Of a stretch of 35,901 nucleotides of DNA, positions 6,856 through 15,540 are shown piece by piece. Position 1 is the first letter of the stretch; each line of letters opens with the position of its first letter. The position numbers and the translations under genes were made by a program. A model generated the notes under the pieces. The model was given only the letters and a program-made list of their open reading frames with translations. It did no database searches and was not told the origin of the DNA. The stretch is from DATMNI01 sp035570275 (GTDB lineage: Bacteria; Acidobacteriota; Terriglobia; Bryobacterales; Bryobacteraceae): assembly GCA_035570275.1 (NCBI GenBank), contig DATMNI010000121.1:1-35901 (forward strand), written 5' to 3'.

Positions 6856-9800
6856 AAAACGTGAGCCGGCCCGAGATTTGCAACTGCCGCGCGCCGTAAA
6901 GATTGTTGTTCGACGCCGTGGGCGTCAGGAACGCCGGATTGGCAACCACGCAGTTGTTGGTGTGCCCGGCGCATAGCCCCGAACCGGCCGCGGTGTAGTT
7001 GTACTGGGTGCTGTTCACCGTGAAGAAGTTGGTGAAGTTGAAGAGATTGAAGGCCTCGCCCAAGAGCGAAAGCTTCATGCGTTCGCCAAGGCGGAAGTCG
7101 CGGGCGATCCGGAAATCCACATTGGCCAAGCCGGGTCCGGTAAACGAATTTCGAGGCTCGCCGGGGAACCGGCTGCTGGATTGCGCCGTGCCCGAGTTGT
7201 TCACGTCCGCGCCGGTAAGACCGCCCGCCGGTCCGCCCGCGGGCGAACCGTTGATGGTGCCCGTGACCGGTTGACCGGTCGCAATCAGCACCACGCCCGA
7301 GAAGTGGAAGCCGTCCAAAATGGCCTTGGCGGCCGGGTTCGCAATCTTCGCCGTGAACTGCGGAATCCAGATCACGTTGCCCACGTACCGGCTGCGCTGG
7401 TTCAGGTCGGAAAGGCCGTATTCGAGCTTGAGGTTGTAAGGATCCAGCGCGGAGATCGTCCCGTTGAAAGTGCCGAACTGTCCTTGGGCCTGGCCGCCAT
7501 CGGTGGCGCGGCTCAGCGTGTAATTGGACACGAACTCCAGGCCGTGATCCATTCGCTTTTTGAAGGTCAGCACCAGGCTGTGGTACCAGGAATTGATGAC
7601 GCTATAGCCGGTCAGGACCGGGCCAGTTGGATCGATGCGCGAAGTGTAGAACGGCTCCGTCAGGGTGCTCTGCGTCGCGCCCGAGGCGGTGGTGACGTCG
7701 TAGGTCCTGGTGGTTGTGGATGGGGCGATGTTCGAGTCGATGAAGATCGGCAGGTGCAGGCCCCGGCTGAAAACATAGCTCGCCGAAACGCTGATGCCAG
7801 CCGGCAGTTCGTGCTCTACCGTCACCTCGCCTTCGTGCACCCTGGGGTTCAAGAAGTCCGGCGACTGGCCGCGCGTGGTGGCAGTGTTGCCTCCCGGAGT
7901 GAACGGGACCACTCGCGGTGTCAGGGCGCCAGGGAACGGCGCCACCGGCTGGGCGCCCGGCGGGGTGAAGATCAGGTTGGGGAAAGTCAGCAACGGGCAG
8001 GTGGTGGGATTGCAATTGTAGGTCTGCTGGTAAACGCCGTTTTCCACACGCGTTGCGTAATAGGTGCTGTTGGAGGTCTTGGCGTAGAAGATTCCGTAAC
8101 CGGCGCGAATCACGGTTCCCTTACCGGCGGCCCAGGCGAGCCCCAGGCGCGGCGCAAACTCCTTCTTGTCGATGTTGATGGTGGAGGTGTACAACGTGGT
8201 GAGGGGCGTGTTGGTGTTGGGCTTGGGAGGCGCCGGAATGTGTTGGAGGTCGTACCTCACCCCAAGATTCAGCGTCAGGTGCGGGCTGGCCTTCCAGGTG
8301 TCTTCCACGAACCCGGCGAAATCGTTGTCGTAGAAATCGTCCTTGCCGACGCCCGTGACCGGGTCCGTCACCTGCACGAAAGTGGCAAAGTGGCGGCCCG
8401 TCAACCCATCGCCAAGGTTGACGCCCATCACGTCGGCAACCCAGCCATTGAACGCCGTGGCTCCCGAATAGCTGTAGACGCCGCCGCCCTGGAACAGGTT
8501 GATCAGCAGTTCGTGAATGGCGTTGAAATCGGCGCCTACCTTGAATGTGTGGCGGCCCTTGTTCTTGGAAAGCACATCCGAAAATTGCAGCCGGTGTTCG
8601 TCCGGGAAGGCGGGACGCGGCAGCGCGTTCGGCATTCCGTAGCCCATCACGTTGGCCACGCTCACGCTGGGCCCCGAACCGTTGGCGCCTTGAATTTCCA
8701 GGTCGCGCGACCACTGGAAACGCAGGCTGTTGAACATGGTCGGAGTGAGAGTGGAATCCCAGCTCGCCACAAAGATGCGCTCGTGTGTAACCGAAGGTCC
8801 GGAGGCCGTGATGGATGTGTTGTTGTTGGTGGTCCCGGTGCCGTAGGAGTTCGGCGCGCGGAAATTGTCGAAATTGAACGAAGCACTCAAGCGGTTTCGC
8901 GGCGTCACCTGGTAATCGAACTTACCGAAGGCGATGTCCTGGCTGAAAAACCTGGGGAATGTGCCCAGCAGGCCCGAGAAATACCCATTGGCGGATGCGC
9001 ATTGCGCCGCCGTGATGGGCGCCGAACAGGGCAGCGGGAAGGCGGCGAAACTGGCGTAGGAGATGGGGCTCACCTTCCGCGACCCGTCATAGGTCACAAA
9101 GAAAAACAGCTTGTCCTTGATAATCGGGCCGCCCACGCTGGAACCGAACTGCTGTTGCTGGTGCACCGGCTGCGAGTAGATTCCCTTCGACTTGTTGAGC
9201 GGGTCCAGGGCGTTCAGCGTCGGATAACGCAGGTAGTAGAAGAGGTCGCCGTGAAAATCGTTGGCGCCCGACTTGGTCACCGCGTTCACCACGCCGCCGG
9301 CGGCCTGGCCCAACTCGGCGCTGTAGTTGCTTGAAGTCACCTGGAATTCCTGGATGGAATCCATGCTGTAAACGTAAGGCACGCCTGTGGCTGTCCGGCC
9401 CTTGCCTTCGGAGAAGAAGGCCTGATTGTTGTTCGTCCCGTCGACTGCGCTGGCGTTGTAAAGACCGGAGATGCCGCGGTAGGAGACCAGGCCGGTGCCG
9501 CCATCGGTGGTGATGTTGGGGGTGAGCAGCGCGAAGCTCTCCCAGCGCCGGCCCGCCAGCGGCAGATTGTCTTTCTGGGTCTGGCTCACCACTTGCGACA
9601 TCTCCGTCTTCTCGGTATCGATGACGGGAGTCTCCGCGGTAATGGTCACGGTTTCGGATGTCGCCTGGATCGTGAGCGTCAAATCGATGGTCACCGTTTG
9701 GCCCACTTGCAGCGTGACGTCTTTGCGCAGCAACTTGGCGAAGCCGACTCTGCCGACGGTGATCTCATACCGTCCAGGCTGCAGGAAGGGCGCCGAATAC

Positions 9801-10012
9801 AGCCCCACTTCATTCGTGGTGGCCGCGCGGTCAATGCCGGTATCGGTGTTGTGAATGGTTACGGCGGCATCCGGAACAGCGGCCTGCTTCGGGTCCGAGA
9901 CTGTGCCGGTGATGGTTCCGGAGCCGGTCGCCTGGCCCCAAGCCGTGCCGCTCAGCCACATCGCCGACAGCACGACGCCAAGAAAAAATGCTAGGTTACG
10001 ATTCGTTTTCAT
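6854..10012 (-). CDS. TonB-dependent receptor, Oar-like, with carboxypeptidase-regulatory N-domain
   Basis: 1052 residues from the ATG at 10012. GGAGG (10023-10027) stands 10 bases upstream, and the product then begins MKTNRNLAFFLGVVLSAMWL, a good signal peptide cut after AWGQA. A longer frame from 10090 lacks a ribosome site. Residues about 25-115 form the CarboxypepD_reg-like domain (GTVSDPKQAAVPDAAVTI; PGRYEITVGRVGF). Then comes a plug region (SIQEFQVTSSNYSAELGQAA, then GGVVNAVTKSGAN) and a long outer-membrane beta-barrel ending in ...GRLTF, with the terminal Phe expected for barrel insertion. Such Oar-like receptors are greatly expanded in Acidobacteriota and are thought to import oligosaccharides or peptides; the ligand here is unknown. 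Two S9 peptidase genes lie just upstream on the same strand, which hints at peptide uptake. Confidence 0.93.
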   Translation of the reverse strand: MKTNRNLAFFLGVVLSAMWLSGTAWGQATGSGTITGTVSDPKQAAVPDAAVTIHNTDTGIDRAATTNEVGLYSAPFLQPGRYEITVGRVGFAKLLRKDVTLQVGQTVTIDLTLTIQATSETVTITAETPVIDTEKTEMSQVVSQTQKDNLPLAGRRWESFALLTPNITTDGGTGLVSYRGISGLYNASAVDGTNNNQAFFSEGKGRTATGVPYVYSMDSIQEFQVTSSNYSAELGQAAGGVVNAVTKSGANDFHGDLFYYLRYPTLNALDPLNKSKGIYSQPVHQQQQFGSSVGGPIIKDKLFFFVTYDGSRKVSPISYASFAAFPLPCSAPITAAQCASANGYFSGLLGTFPRFFSQDIAFGKFDYQVTPRNRLSASFNFDNFRAPNSYGTGTTNNNTSITASGPSVTHERIFVASWDSTLTPTMFNSLRFQWSRDLEIQGANGSGPSVSVANVMGYGMPNALPRPAFPDEHRLQFSDVLSKNKGRHTFKVGADFNAIHELLINLFQGGGVYSYSGATAFNGWVADVMGVNLGDGLTGRHFATFVQVTDPVTGVGKDDFYDNDFAGFVEDTWKASPHLTLNLGVRYDLQHIPAPPKPNTNTPLTTLYTSTINIDKKEFAPRLGLAWAAGKGTVIRAGYGIFYAKTSNSTYYATRVENGVYQQTYNCNPTTCPLLTFPNLIFTPPGAQPVAPFPGALTPRVVPFTPGGNTATTRGQSPDFLNPRVHEGEVTVEHELPAGISVSASYVFSRGLHLPIFIDSNIAPSTTTRTYDVTTASGATQSTLTEPFYTSRIDPTGPVLTGYSVINSWYHSLVLTFKKRMDHGLEFVSNYTLSRATDGGQAQGQFGTFNGTISALDPYNLKLEYGLSDLNQRSRYVGNVIWIPQFTAKIANPAAKAILDGFHFSGVVLIATGQPVTGTINGSPAGGPAGGLTGADVNNSGTAQSSSRFPGEPRNSFTGPGLANVDFRIARDFRLGERMKLSLLGEAFNLFNFTNFFTVNSTQYNYTAAGSGLCAGHTNNCVVANPAFLTPTASNNNLYGARQLQISGRLTF

Positions 10013-10126
10013 CGTGAGAGAACCTCCGCGGACACGCCACCGCAATTCGCCGGTTTGGCGCCCTGACTTGGGGAGCAATCCGATGGGCAACGTGACCCGC
10101 CTGGCAGCTTTGAAGTTGACCTAAAT

Positions 10127-10154
10127 AGACTAGCAGAAAATCGGGTTACAACAA
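10127..10154 (-). promoter_or_regulatory. Candidate sigma-70-type promoter of the TonB-dependent receptor gene
   Basis: On the minus strand TTGTTG (10149-10154), a 16-base spacer and TAGTCT (10127-10132) would start transcription near 10120, giving a leader of roughly 108 bases before the ATG at 10012. The match is fair, not strong, but it is the only A/T-rich stretch between the receptor and the upstream peptidase. Confidence 0.35.
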
Positions 10155-10183
10155 CGTAAAATTTGGCGAGGCGGGACTGACTG

Positions 10184-10214
10184 ACAGACGACACAAAACG
10201 ATCGTCTGTCCCAC
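10184..10214. repeat. Hairpin repeat, family A, copy 2
   Basis: Arms acagacga (10184-10191) and tcgtctgt (10202-10209), loop cacaaaacga, followed by cccac. It lies immediately 3' of the S9 peptidase stop codon (10216-10218) on the minus strand, where it could act as a transcript-end or mRNA-stabilising hairpin. Confidence 0.75.
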
Positions 10215-10215
10215 C

Positions 10216-12233
10216 TCACTCGCCGATATACTTCGCCACCCACTCGATGTGGCGCCGCATGATGTCCATGACGAACTTGGGTTCCTGGGGGCCGTGCGGC
10301 GTGCGCGGATAGACCACCATCTCCACCGGAGTGCCTTTGCGCTTGAGGGCGGTGTACATTTCGTAGCCCTGCGTGGTGGGGACGCGGATATCGGCTTCGC
10401 CGTGCAGGATCAGCATCGGCGTCTTCGCGTTCCCGATATGGGCCAGCGGCGACATTTTGATATAACGCTGCGGCTCCTCTGCGGACGTGCCCTCGAAGTA
10501 GTCGTCCAGCACCGATGGGATATCGTTGGTGCCCCACATCGAAATCAGGTCGGAGAGGCCGGCCCCGGTGGCTGCGCACTGGAAGCGGCTGGTTTGCGTC
10601 ACCACCCAGTTGGTCATGTAGCCGCCGTAGCTCCAGCCCATTACGGCCAGGCGTTTTGGATCGGCTACACCCATGGCGATCACCGCATCCACGCCGCTCA
10701 TCAGATCGGTATAATCGCCGCCGCCCCAATCGTCGACGTTGGACGAGCGGAACGGCAGACCGTAGCCGGTGGAGCCGCGGGGATTGGCGCGCAGCACTGC
10801 CCATCCGCGCGCGGCGAACGCAGCCAGCGGATACAATCCGGAAGCGCCGATGAAGGTTTCCGTGAAAGCACCTGCCGGGCCGCCGTGGATGTTGAGGATC
10901 AGCGGGTATTTCTTGCCTTGCTGGTAGTTCACCGGCAGCGTGAGGAGCCCTTCGATCTCCTTGCCGTCCTTGGCCGACTTCCAACGGATCAGCCGCGTTT
11001 CGCCCAAAGGCTGCCTGGACAAGCTGGTGTTGGCGTCGCTGACCCGGACCGGCTTGCCGGAAGCGAGATCCATCACGTAAGCTTCTACCGGCTCGTCCGG
11101 CGCCTGTATCGCCAGACCGGCATGGCTGCCGGTACGGTTCACGGCCAGCCCGGCTCCGCCCGGTCCGAAGGTCCCGCGCGACGGCTGGAACAACAGCGTG
11201 GGTGCGCCATCCACCGGCATCGTGTACAGGGCGGCGCGGGTTCCCCGGCCCTCGGTGAACAGCATACGGCCGCCGGCCCAGCCTGCCAGCGCAGGAGATT
11301 CGTCCGCCGAAGGCGGCAACTCGCGCGCCTTCATCCCGGACAGCGCCAGCAGCACGATGCGGTTGCCATCGATCCGCCGGGCGCTCTCATTGCTGCGCAC
11401 ATAGGCGAGGTACCGGCCATCGGGCGAGTAGCGCGGCTGGCTCTCGCTGGCCGTGGTTGCCGCTACCGGCCGCACGCTGCCGGTTTCGACTTCGACCTCG
11501 TAAATATCGGCCAGCCGGCCATCGTTGGCATCGGGCGTGGGCCGGGTCTCGTAGGCGATGCGGCGCGAATCGGGCGACCAATCGAAGGCGCCTACATGGT
11601 ACGGGCCGGCGGCCACCTTCTTTACGGGCCGCCTGACTTCGGGCCTGGGCTCGGCATTGGCCTCCGCATGGGCTCGACTGGAACCATCCAGAGCGACTGG
11701 TTATGCGGATTCTCGTCGATCACGCGCAGGTCGCGCTTCTCGCGTTTGGCGCGCTCCTCTCCGCTATCCGGCTCGCGGGCCGCAAAGGCCAGCCATTTGC
11801 CATCTGGCGACACTGCATAGACGCCCAGTGTGCCGGTCCAGTTGGTAATCTGTTCAGCCTCGCCGCCATCCACGGGAATGCGGTAGAGGTTGCGCTTGCC
11901 GGAGCGGTCGGACGCGAAGAAGACCCAGGCCGAGTCCGGCGAGAAGCTGGGAGCGTTGGCCAATTTCTCGCCGCGGGTGAGTTGCAGGCGGCCCGAGCCG
12001 TTGGTTTGGGCGCCGTTGGTTTGGGCTTCCTTGGTTTGCCCCAGGAAAACGTGGGTGAGCGATTCGCTTTTTTCGCCGTCCATCACCGGGTAGGTTTCGG
12101 TCCACACCGCCAGGCGCCCGTTGGGGGATGGGACGACCGCCGAAACGACGCGCACCTTCATCGACAATTCGGGTGTCCACTGGGCCAGGAGAGTGGTGGT
12201 GGGGAGGAGCAGTACCAGAGCTTTAGCGAACAT
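10216..12233 (-). CDS. S9 family peptidase (prolyl oligopeptidase type), split by a frameshift near 11670
   Basis: Begins at the ATG at 12233 (MFAKALVLLLPTTTLLAQ, signal peptide), overlapping the stop of the upstream paralog by 11 bases. The first frame runs to a TAA near 11622; the rest (10216 to about 11675) continues in another frame. Comparison with the paralog at 12223-14202 shows that one base is missing near 11668-11672: adding it turns VPVEPMRRP into VPVEAHAEANAEPRPEV leading directly into KKVAAGPYHVGAFDWSPDS. The repaired protein is about 672 residues: WD40/TolB-like propeller followed by the alpha/beta-hydrolase domain. The triad is intact: Ser at 10630-10632 (GWSYGGYM), Asp at 10390-10392 (GEADIRVP), His at 10294-10296 (TPHGPQEP). 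It would cleave peptides outside the cytoplasm. Either a recent mutation or a sequencing error. Confidence 0.85.
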
Positions 12234-14202
12234 ATTTGTCCATCCAATCCAAGTGCCGTTGCATGATATCGAGAATGAACTTGGGCTCGGTGGGCCCATG
12301 GGGCTGGCGCGGATAAACCACCATCTTAGCCGTCACGCCCTGCCGCTTTAAGGCGTGGTAGTATTCATAGCCCTGCGAAGTGGGCACCCGAACGTCGGCT
12401 TCGCCGTGCAGTACCAGCGTGGGCGTGGTCACGTTCTTGACGTACGTAATCGGCGAGTGCTTCTGGAAGGCGTCGAACTGAGCCCAGGGCTCGCCGCCAA
12501 AATAATCGGGGAGGAAACCGGGGATGTCCGATGTGCCGGTGAAACTCCACAGGTCGGTGACGCCCGCGCCCACGGCCGCGGCTTTGAAGCGGTGAGTCTG
12601 GGTGATGGTCCAGGAGGTCATGAAGCCGCCATAGCTCCAGCCCATCACGGCCAGGCGGTCGGGATCGGCCACGCCCATGGCGATCACATGGTCGACGCCT
12701 GTCTGGTCGTCCTCGTAATCCTTGCCGCCCCAGTCATTGTAATTGGCGAACCGAAACGTGCGGCCGTAGCCGCCCGATCCGCGCGGGTTGGGCCGCAACA
12801 CGGCGTACCCGCGCGCGGCGAAGACGGCGAGGGGATACAACCCGGCGCGCCCGATGAAAGACTCGGTGAAGACGCCGGTGGGTCCGCCGTGAATGTTGAG
12901 GATGAGCGGATACTTCTTGCCGGCCTCATAATTGACCGGATAAGTGAGCAGGCCCTCGATATCGAGGCCATCCTTGGACTTCCAGCGCACGGCCTCGGTC
13001 CTGCCGAGCGGCAGTCTCGGCATGTCGGCGTTGGCGCGGCTGACGGGCTTGCCGGCGGACGGGGGAACGCCGCCGCCAATGGGCATCATATAAGCCTCGG
13101 GCGGCTCGTCGGGGCTCTCCATGGCGAAGCCCAGCGCGGTGCCGCTGGTGTTGAGGCGCGTGCCGGCGACGCTCACCACTCCCTTCGCCGGTTCGAAGAG
13201 GGCTTCGGGCGGCCCATCCACCGGCATCGCATAGACAGCCGAGCGCGTGCGCTTGCCTTCGATGAACAGCAGGCGCGAGCTGTTGGCGTTGAACCCGAGG
13301 AGGTTCGGCTCTTCGTCGAAAGTGGCGGGCAAGGTGCGCGATTCGCCGGTGGCGCGATTGACCAGCATCACGCGTTGGTCGGTTGCCCAGCGGGGCGGAT
13401 CGGATGACTTGGTATAGGCGAGAAACTTTCCGTCGGGCGAATAGAACGGCTGCGACTCGGCCGCACTGGTGGCGGCGATTGGCTTCACGGCGCCGGACAA
13501 GACATCGACCTCCGCCAGATCGGACTTGGTCCAATCGTCGGCGCCCGGGGTTGGCATGTGAGTGAAGGCGATGGCGCGCGAATCGGGCGACCAGGAGATC
13601 TCTTCCACGTGGCGCTTGCCGTCGGTCAGTTGGCGCGGAGGCCGCTTGCCGTCGGCGTCGGCTTCGGCGGGAATCAGGTAGATCGCCATGTTGGCGGGGC
13701 TGGAATCCACCACGCGCCAGTCGCGCTTCTCCTTCTTGTTCTTTTCTTCGTCGGCGGGCGGCTGATGGCCGGTGAAGGCGACGGATTTGCCGTCGGGCGC
13801 CACCTGATAATTGCCCAGATTGCCCTTGAAATCCGTCAGCATTTCGGCCTCGCCGCCGGAAATACCGATGCGGTAGACGTTCATTTTGGCGGAGCGCGCG
13901 GAGCGGAAGTAGACGTAACGCCCATCGGGCGAGAACGCCGGCGCGGTGCAACTCTGCTCGCCGCGCGTCAACTGGAGGCGATGCGATCCATCGGCGTTCG
14001 CGATGAAAATGTGGGTGAGGTTTTCGCTATGCTCGGCATCCATCACCGGCTGGGTTTGAGTCCAGGCGACGCGCGAGCCATCGGCGGAGGGAACCACACC
14101 GCCCACGGTCTTGAACTGCATGGAAAATTCCGGGGTCCACACAGTGGGAGCCTGAGCGAATAGGGCGCCCAGCAGTCCCGTCAATAGAAATGCGGCCTTC
14201 AT
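12223..14202 (-). CDS. Secreted S9 family peptidase (prolyl oligopeptidase / acylaminoacyl peptidase type)
   Basis: 659 residues. Signal peptide MKAAFLLTGLLGALFAQA; residues about 25-400 form a TolB/WD40-like propeller (repeated FSPDGRYVYF, VAPDGKSVAF, YSPDGKFLAY); residues about 415-659 are the catalytic alpha/beta hydrolase domain. Catalytic Ser523 in VMGWSYGGFM, Asp603 in LHGEADVRVP and His635 in PHGPTEP are all present. The family removes dipeptides or cleaves short peptides, with the propeller gating access. The stop codon overlaps the start of the next paralog (ATGTTCGCTAA), so the two are translationally coupled. No strong Shine-Dalgarno precedes the ATG; CATAAT about 10 bases before it (14213-14218) would give a very short leader. 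The pair probably arose by tandem duplication. Confidence 0.93.
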   Translation of the reverse strand: MKAAFLLTGLLGALFAQAPTVWTPEFSMQFKTVGGVVPSADGSRVAWTQTQPVMDAEHSENLTHIFIANADGSHRLQLTRGEQSCTAPAFSPDGRYVYFRSARSAKMNVYRIGISGGEAEMLTDFKGNLGNYQVAPDGKSVAFTGHQPPADEEKNKKEKRDWRVVDSSPANMAIYLIPAEADADGKRPPRQLTDGKRHVEEISWSPDSRAIAFTHMPTPGADDWTKSDLAEVDVLSGAVKPIAATSAAESQPFYSPDGKFLAYTKSSDPPRWATDQRVMLVNRATGESRTLPATFDEEPNLLGFNANSSRLLFIEGKRTRSAVYAMPVDGPPEALFEPAKGVVSVAGTRLNTSGTALGFAMESPDEPPEAYMMPIGGGVPPSAGKPVSRANADMPRLPLGRTEAVRWKSKDGLDIEGLLTYPVNYEAGKKYPLILNIHGGPTGVFTESFIGRAGLYPLAVFAARGYAVLRPNPRGSGGYGRTFRFANYNDWGGKDYEDDQTGVDHVIAMGVADPDRLAVMGWSYGGFMTSWTITQTHRFKAAAVGAGVTDLWSFTGTSDIPGFLPDYFGGEPWAQFDAFQKHSPITYVKNVTTPTLVLHGEADVRVPTSQGYEYYHALKRQGVTAKMVVYPRQPHGPTEPKFILDIMQRHLDWMDKYVR

Positions 14203-14271
14203 ATGGGGAATGATTATGGCACAACGGGGGAGCGAGTGGGGGCCGGCGGGCTTCGGGGCCGCGGGGGGTGC

Positions 14272-14421
14272 GTAAACGTTTTCGGGATTGATGGGTTCAG
14301 CGGTGGCAAACGCTCCGTTACGGTCGCGGCTCGGTTGTGGTCGTGCTGATTCGGCGTCGGTTACAGAGCCGCGACCGTTAGGGAGCGTTCCGGCGCATAA
14401 GTGTTTCCCGAAAACGCTTAA
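14272..14421. repeat. Composite palindromic element: outer inverted repeat around a family C palindrome
   Basis: Outer arms 14272-14287 (ending cgttttcggga) and 14406-14421 (starting tcccgaaaacg) are inverted repeats with 11 consecutive matching bases. Inside lies a second inverted repeat: 14309-14332 (aacgctccgttacggtcg, then cggctc) and 14366-14389 (gagccgcgaccgttaggg, then agcgtt). No ORF of interest is inside. It fills the gap between the Cys-rich gene and the S9 peptidase. The outer ends resemble those of the element at 26884-27006, whose inner palindromes differ. Confidence 0.6.
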
Positions 14422-14490
14422 GCACGGGCGCTTCGGGCCGAGTGGCCGGGGCTTCGCCGGCCCTACCCGTTTTTCGGGCGTTCTTACGGC

Positions 14491-14847
14491 TCACTCGGGC
14501 AGTGGTTCCGGTTCGGGCTCCCGTGCCGGTTCAGCCGGCGCCGGTTCGGTCAAAGGCGGTTCCGCAGCCGGCGCCGGTTCGGGTTCCCATTCCAGTGCAG
14601 CCAGCGCCGGTTCGGGCTCCCATTCCAGCGCAGCCGGCGCCGGTTCCGGCAGAGGCGGTTCTTGAACAGGCAGCGGCGCGGCGACCCGGACTACGTGGCG
14701 GGCCGGTTCGGCAAGTGCGACTTCGCACTCGCAGCAGTCGCTGCACCGAAGGCACTTATCGCAAAGATGGTTGTCGCAGGCGTCTTTCGTGCAGCGGGCA
14801 CAGATTCGCGTGGATGGCTCTCCACAAATGCTGCAGATGAAGGGCAT
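14491..14847 (-). CDS. Cys-rich zinc-binding-like protein with Glu/Pro/Ala-rich tail
   Basis: 118 residues from the ATG at 14847, 7 bases after the stop of the upstream gene, so probably cotranscribed. The first 42 residues hold 11 Cys (5, 8, 16, 19, 24, 29, 32, 35, 38, 39, 41) and His27, in CxxC pairs that resemble a B-box or treble-clef zinc finger and could bind two or three zinc ions. From about residue 58 the chain becomes a tail of EPAP/EPEP repeats, including two 33-base DNA repeats (14571-14603, 14604-14636) coding for ALEWEPEPAPA-like units. No signal peptide, so cytoplasmic. A role in protein or nucleic-acid binding is plausible but not demonstrated. The longer frame to 15006 overlaps the upstream gene and is not the start. 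Confidence 0.7.
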   Translation of the reverse strand: MPFICSICGEPSTRICARCTKDACDNHLCDKCLRCSDCCECEVALAEPARHVVRVAAPLPVQEPPLPEPAPAALEWEPEPALAALEWEPEPAPAAEPPLTEPAPAEPAREPEPEPLPE

Positions 14848-14854
14848 GAGGCTG

Positions 14855-15463
14855 TTATTTCTTCCTTCCTGAGTCCTTGGGCGGGACAGTTGGCAAAAGT
14901 GTGCTCCGGCAGCGCTGCGCTTCGCGATCCATGACCGCAAACTGATCTTCCCGCTCCGCCGCCAAATTGACGATATATCGGCGAAGGCGCTCGCGATTGG
15001 CGCCATTTTCCGCGTTCACGGCCGCCAGTTGCTGGGCCAGTTGCGGATCCTGGTACTTGCGGATGCCATCTTCCAGGGAGGCCAGCATCGTTTCCAGGCC
15101 GGCGATGCGGAAGAACAGCTCCAGCGACGCGGACAGCTTCTCCGGATTGCGCGACAACGCCCGGGCGCCACCAGCCAGGGCTTTGGCCTGGTCTTTACTG
15201 GACTGCAACTGGTCCGCGTAGGTTTCCGATGCTCCCTTGGCAGTCCAGGACTTTACGTCGATCCGATCCAGCACGGGCAACAGGCGCGCGGCGTGATCGC
15301 CCATTTCCTGCAATACCGGCGCGATCTCCCAGGCAGGCTCCAGTCCGCCGGGCGCTGATGGGGAAGCCTGTGGGGAAACCGGTTGGGTAGCCGGCGCCTG
15401 TGCGAACAGCGCCGCGGCACATGCCAAAACGCTCAACCCTCGCAGGGCGTATGATGGGGGCAC
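14855..15463 (-). CDS. Secreted hypothetical protein, helical, GTG start
   Basis: 202 residues. A GTG start at 15463 gives MPPSYALRGLSVLACAAALF followed by AQAP, a signal peptide. The mature part starts with a Pro/Ser/Gln-rich linker, then from about residue 45 is charged and helical (EIAPVLQEMGDHAARLLPVL, SLEDGIRKYQ). I do not recognise a named family, though similar secreted helical proteins occur in Solibacter-type genomes. TAGATT (15470-15475 on the minus strand) ends exactly 6 bases before the GTG, predicting a leaderless transcript. The gene is followed 7 bases later by the Cys-rich protein gene. Confidence 0.65.
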   Translation of the reverse strand: MPPSYALRGLSVLACAAALFAQAPATQPVSPQASPSAPGGLEPAWEIAPVLQEMGDHAARLLPVLDRIDVKSWTAKGASETYADQLQSSKDQAKALAGGARALSRNPEKLSASLELFFRIAGLETMLASLEDGIRKYQDPQLAQQLAAVNAENGANRERLRRYIVNLAAEREDQFAVMDREAQRCRSTLLPTVPPKDSGRKK

Positions 15464-15540
15464 TTTCCCAATCTATCACGGGGAACAGGCGGCGATTCAA
15501 ACCGCTCATTCCATGGCGGCGAATGCTACAGCGGCGAATG

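Noticed and set aside
7181..9334. 717-codon open frame antisense to the TonB-dependent receptor
   Set aside because: No domain, signal peptide or ribosome site; the opposite strand encodes a clear receptor, and long antisense frames are expected in high-GC coding DNA.
12355..13407. 350-codon plus-strand open frame inside the S9 peptidase gene
   Set aside because: Shadow of a gene with intact catalytic triad on the other strand.
14288..14665. Plus-strand frame with GSGSGSGS-like repeats
   Set aside because: It runs through the composite palindrome and the antisense of the Glu/Pro tail repeats; a by-product of those repeats.
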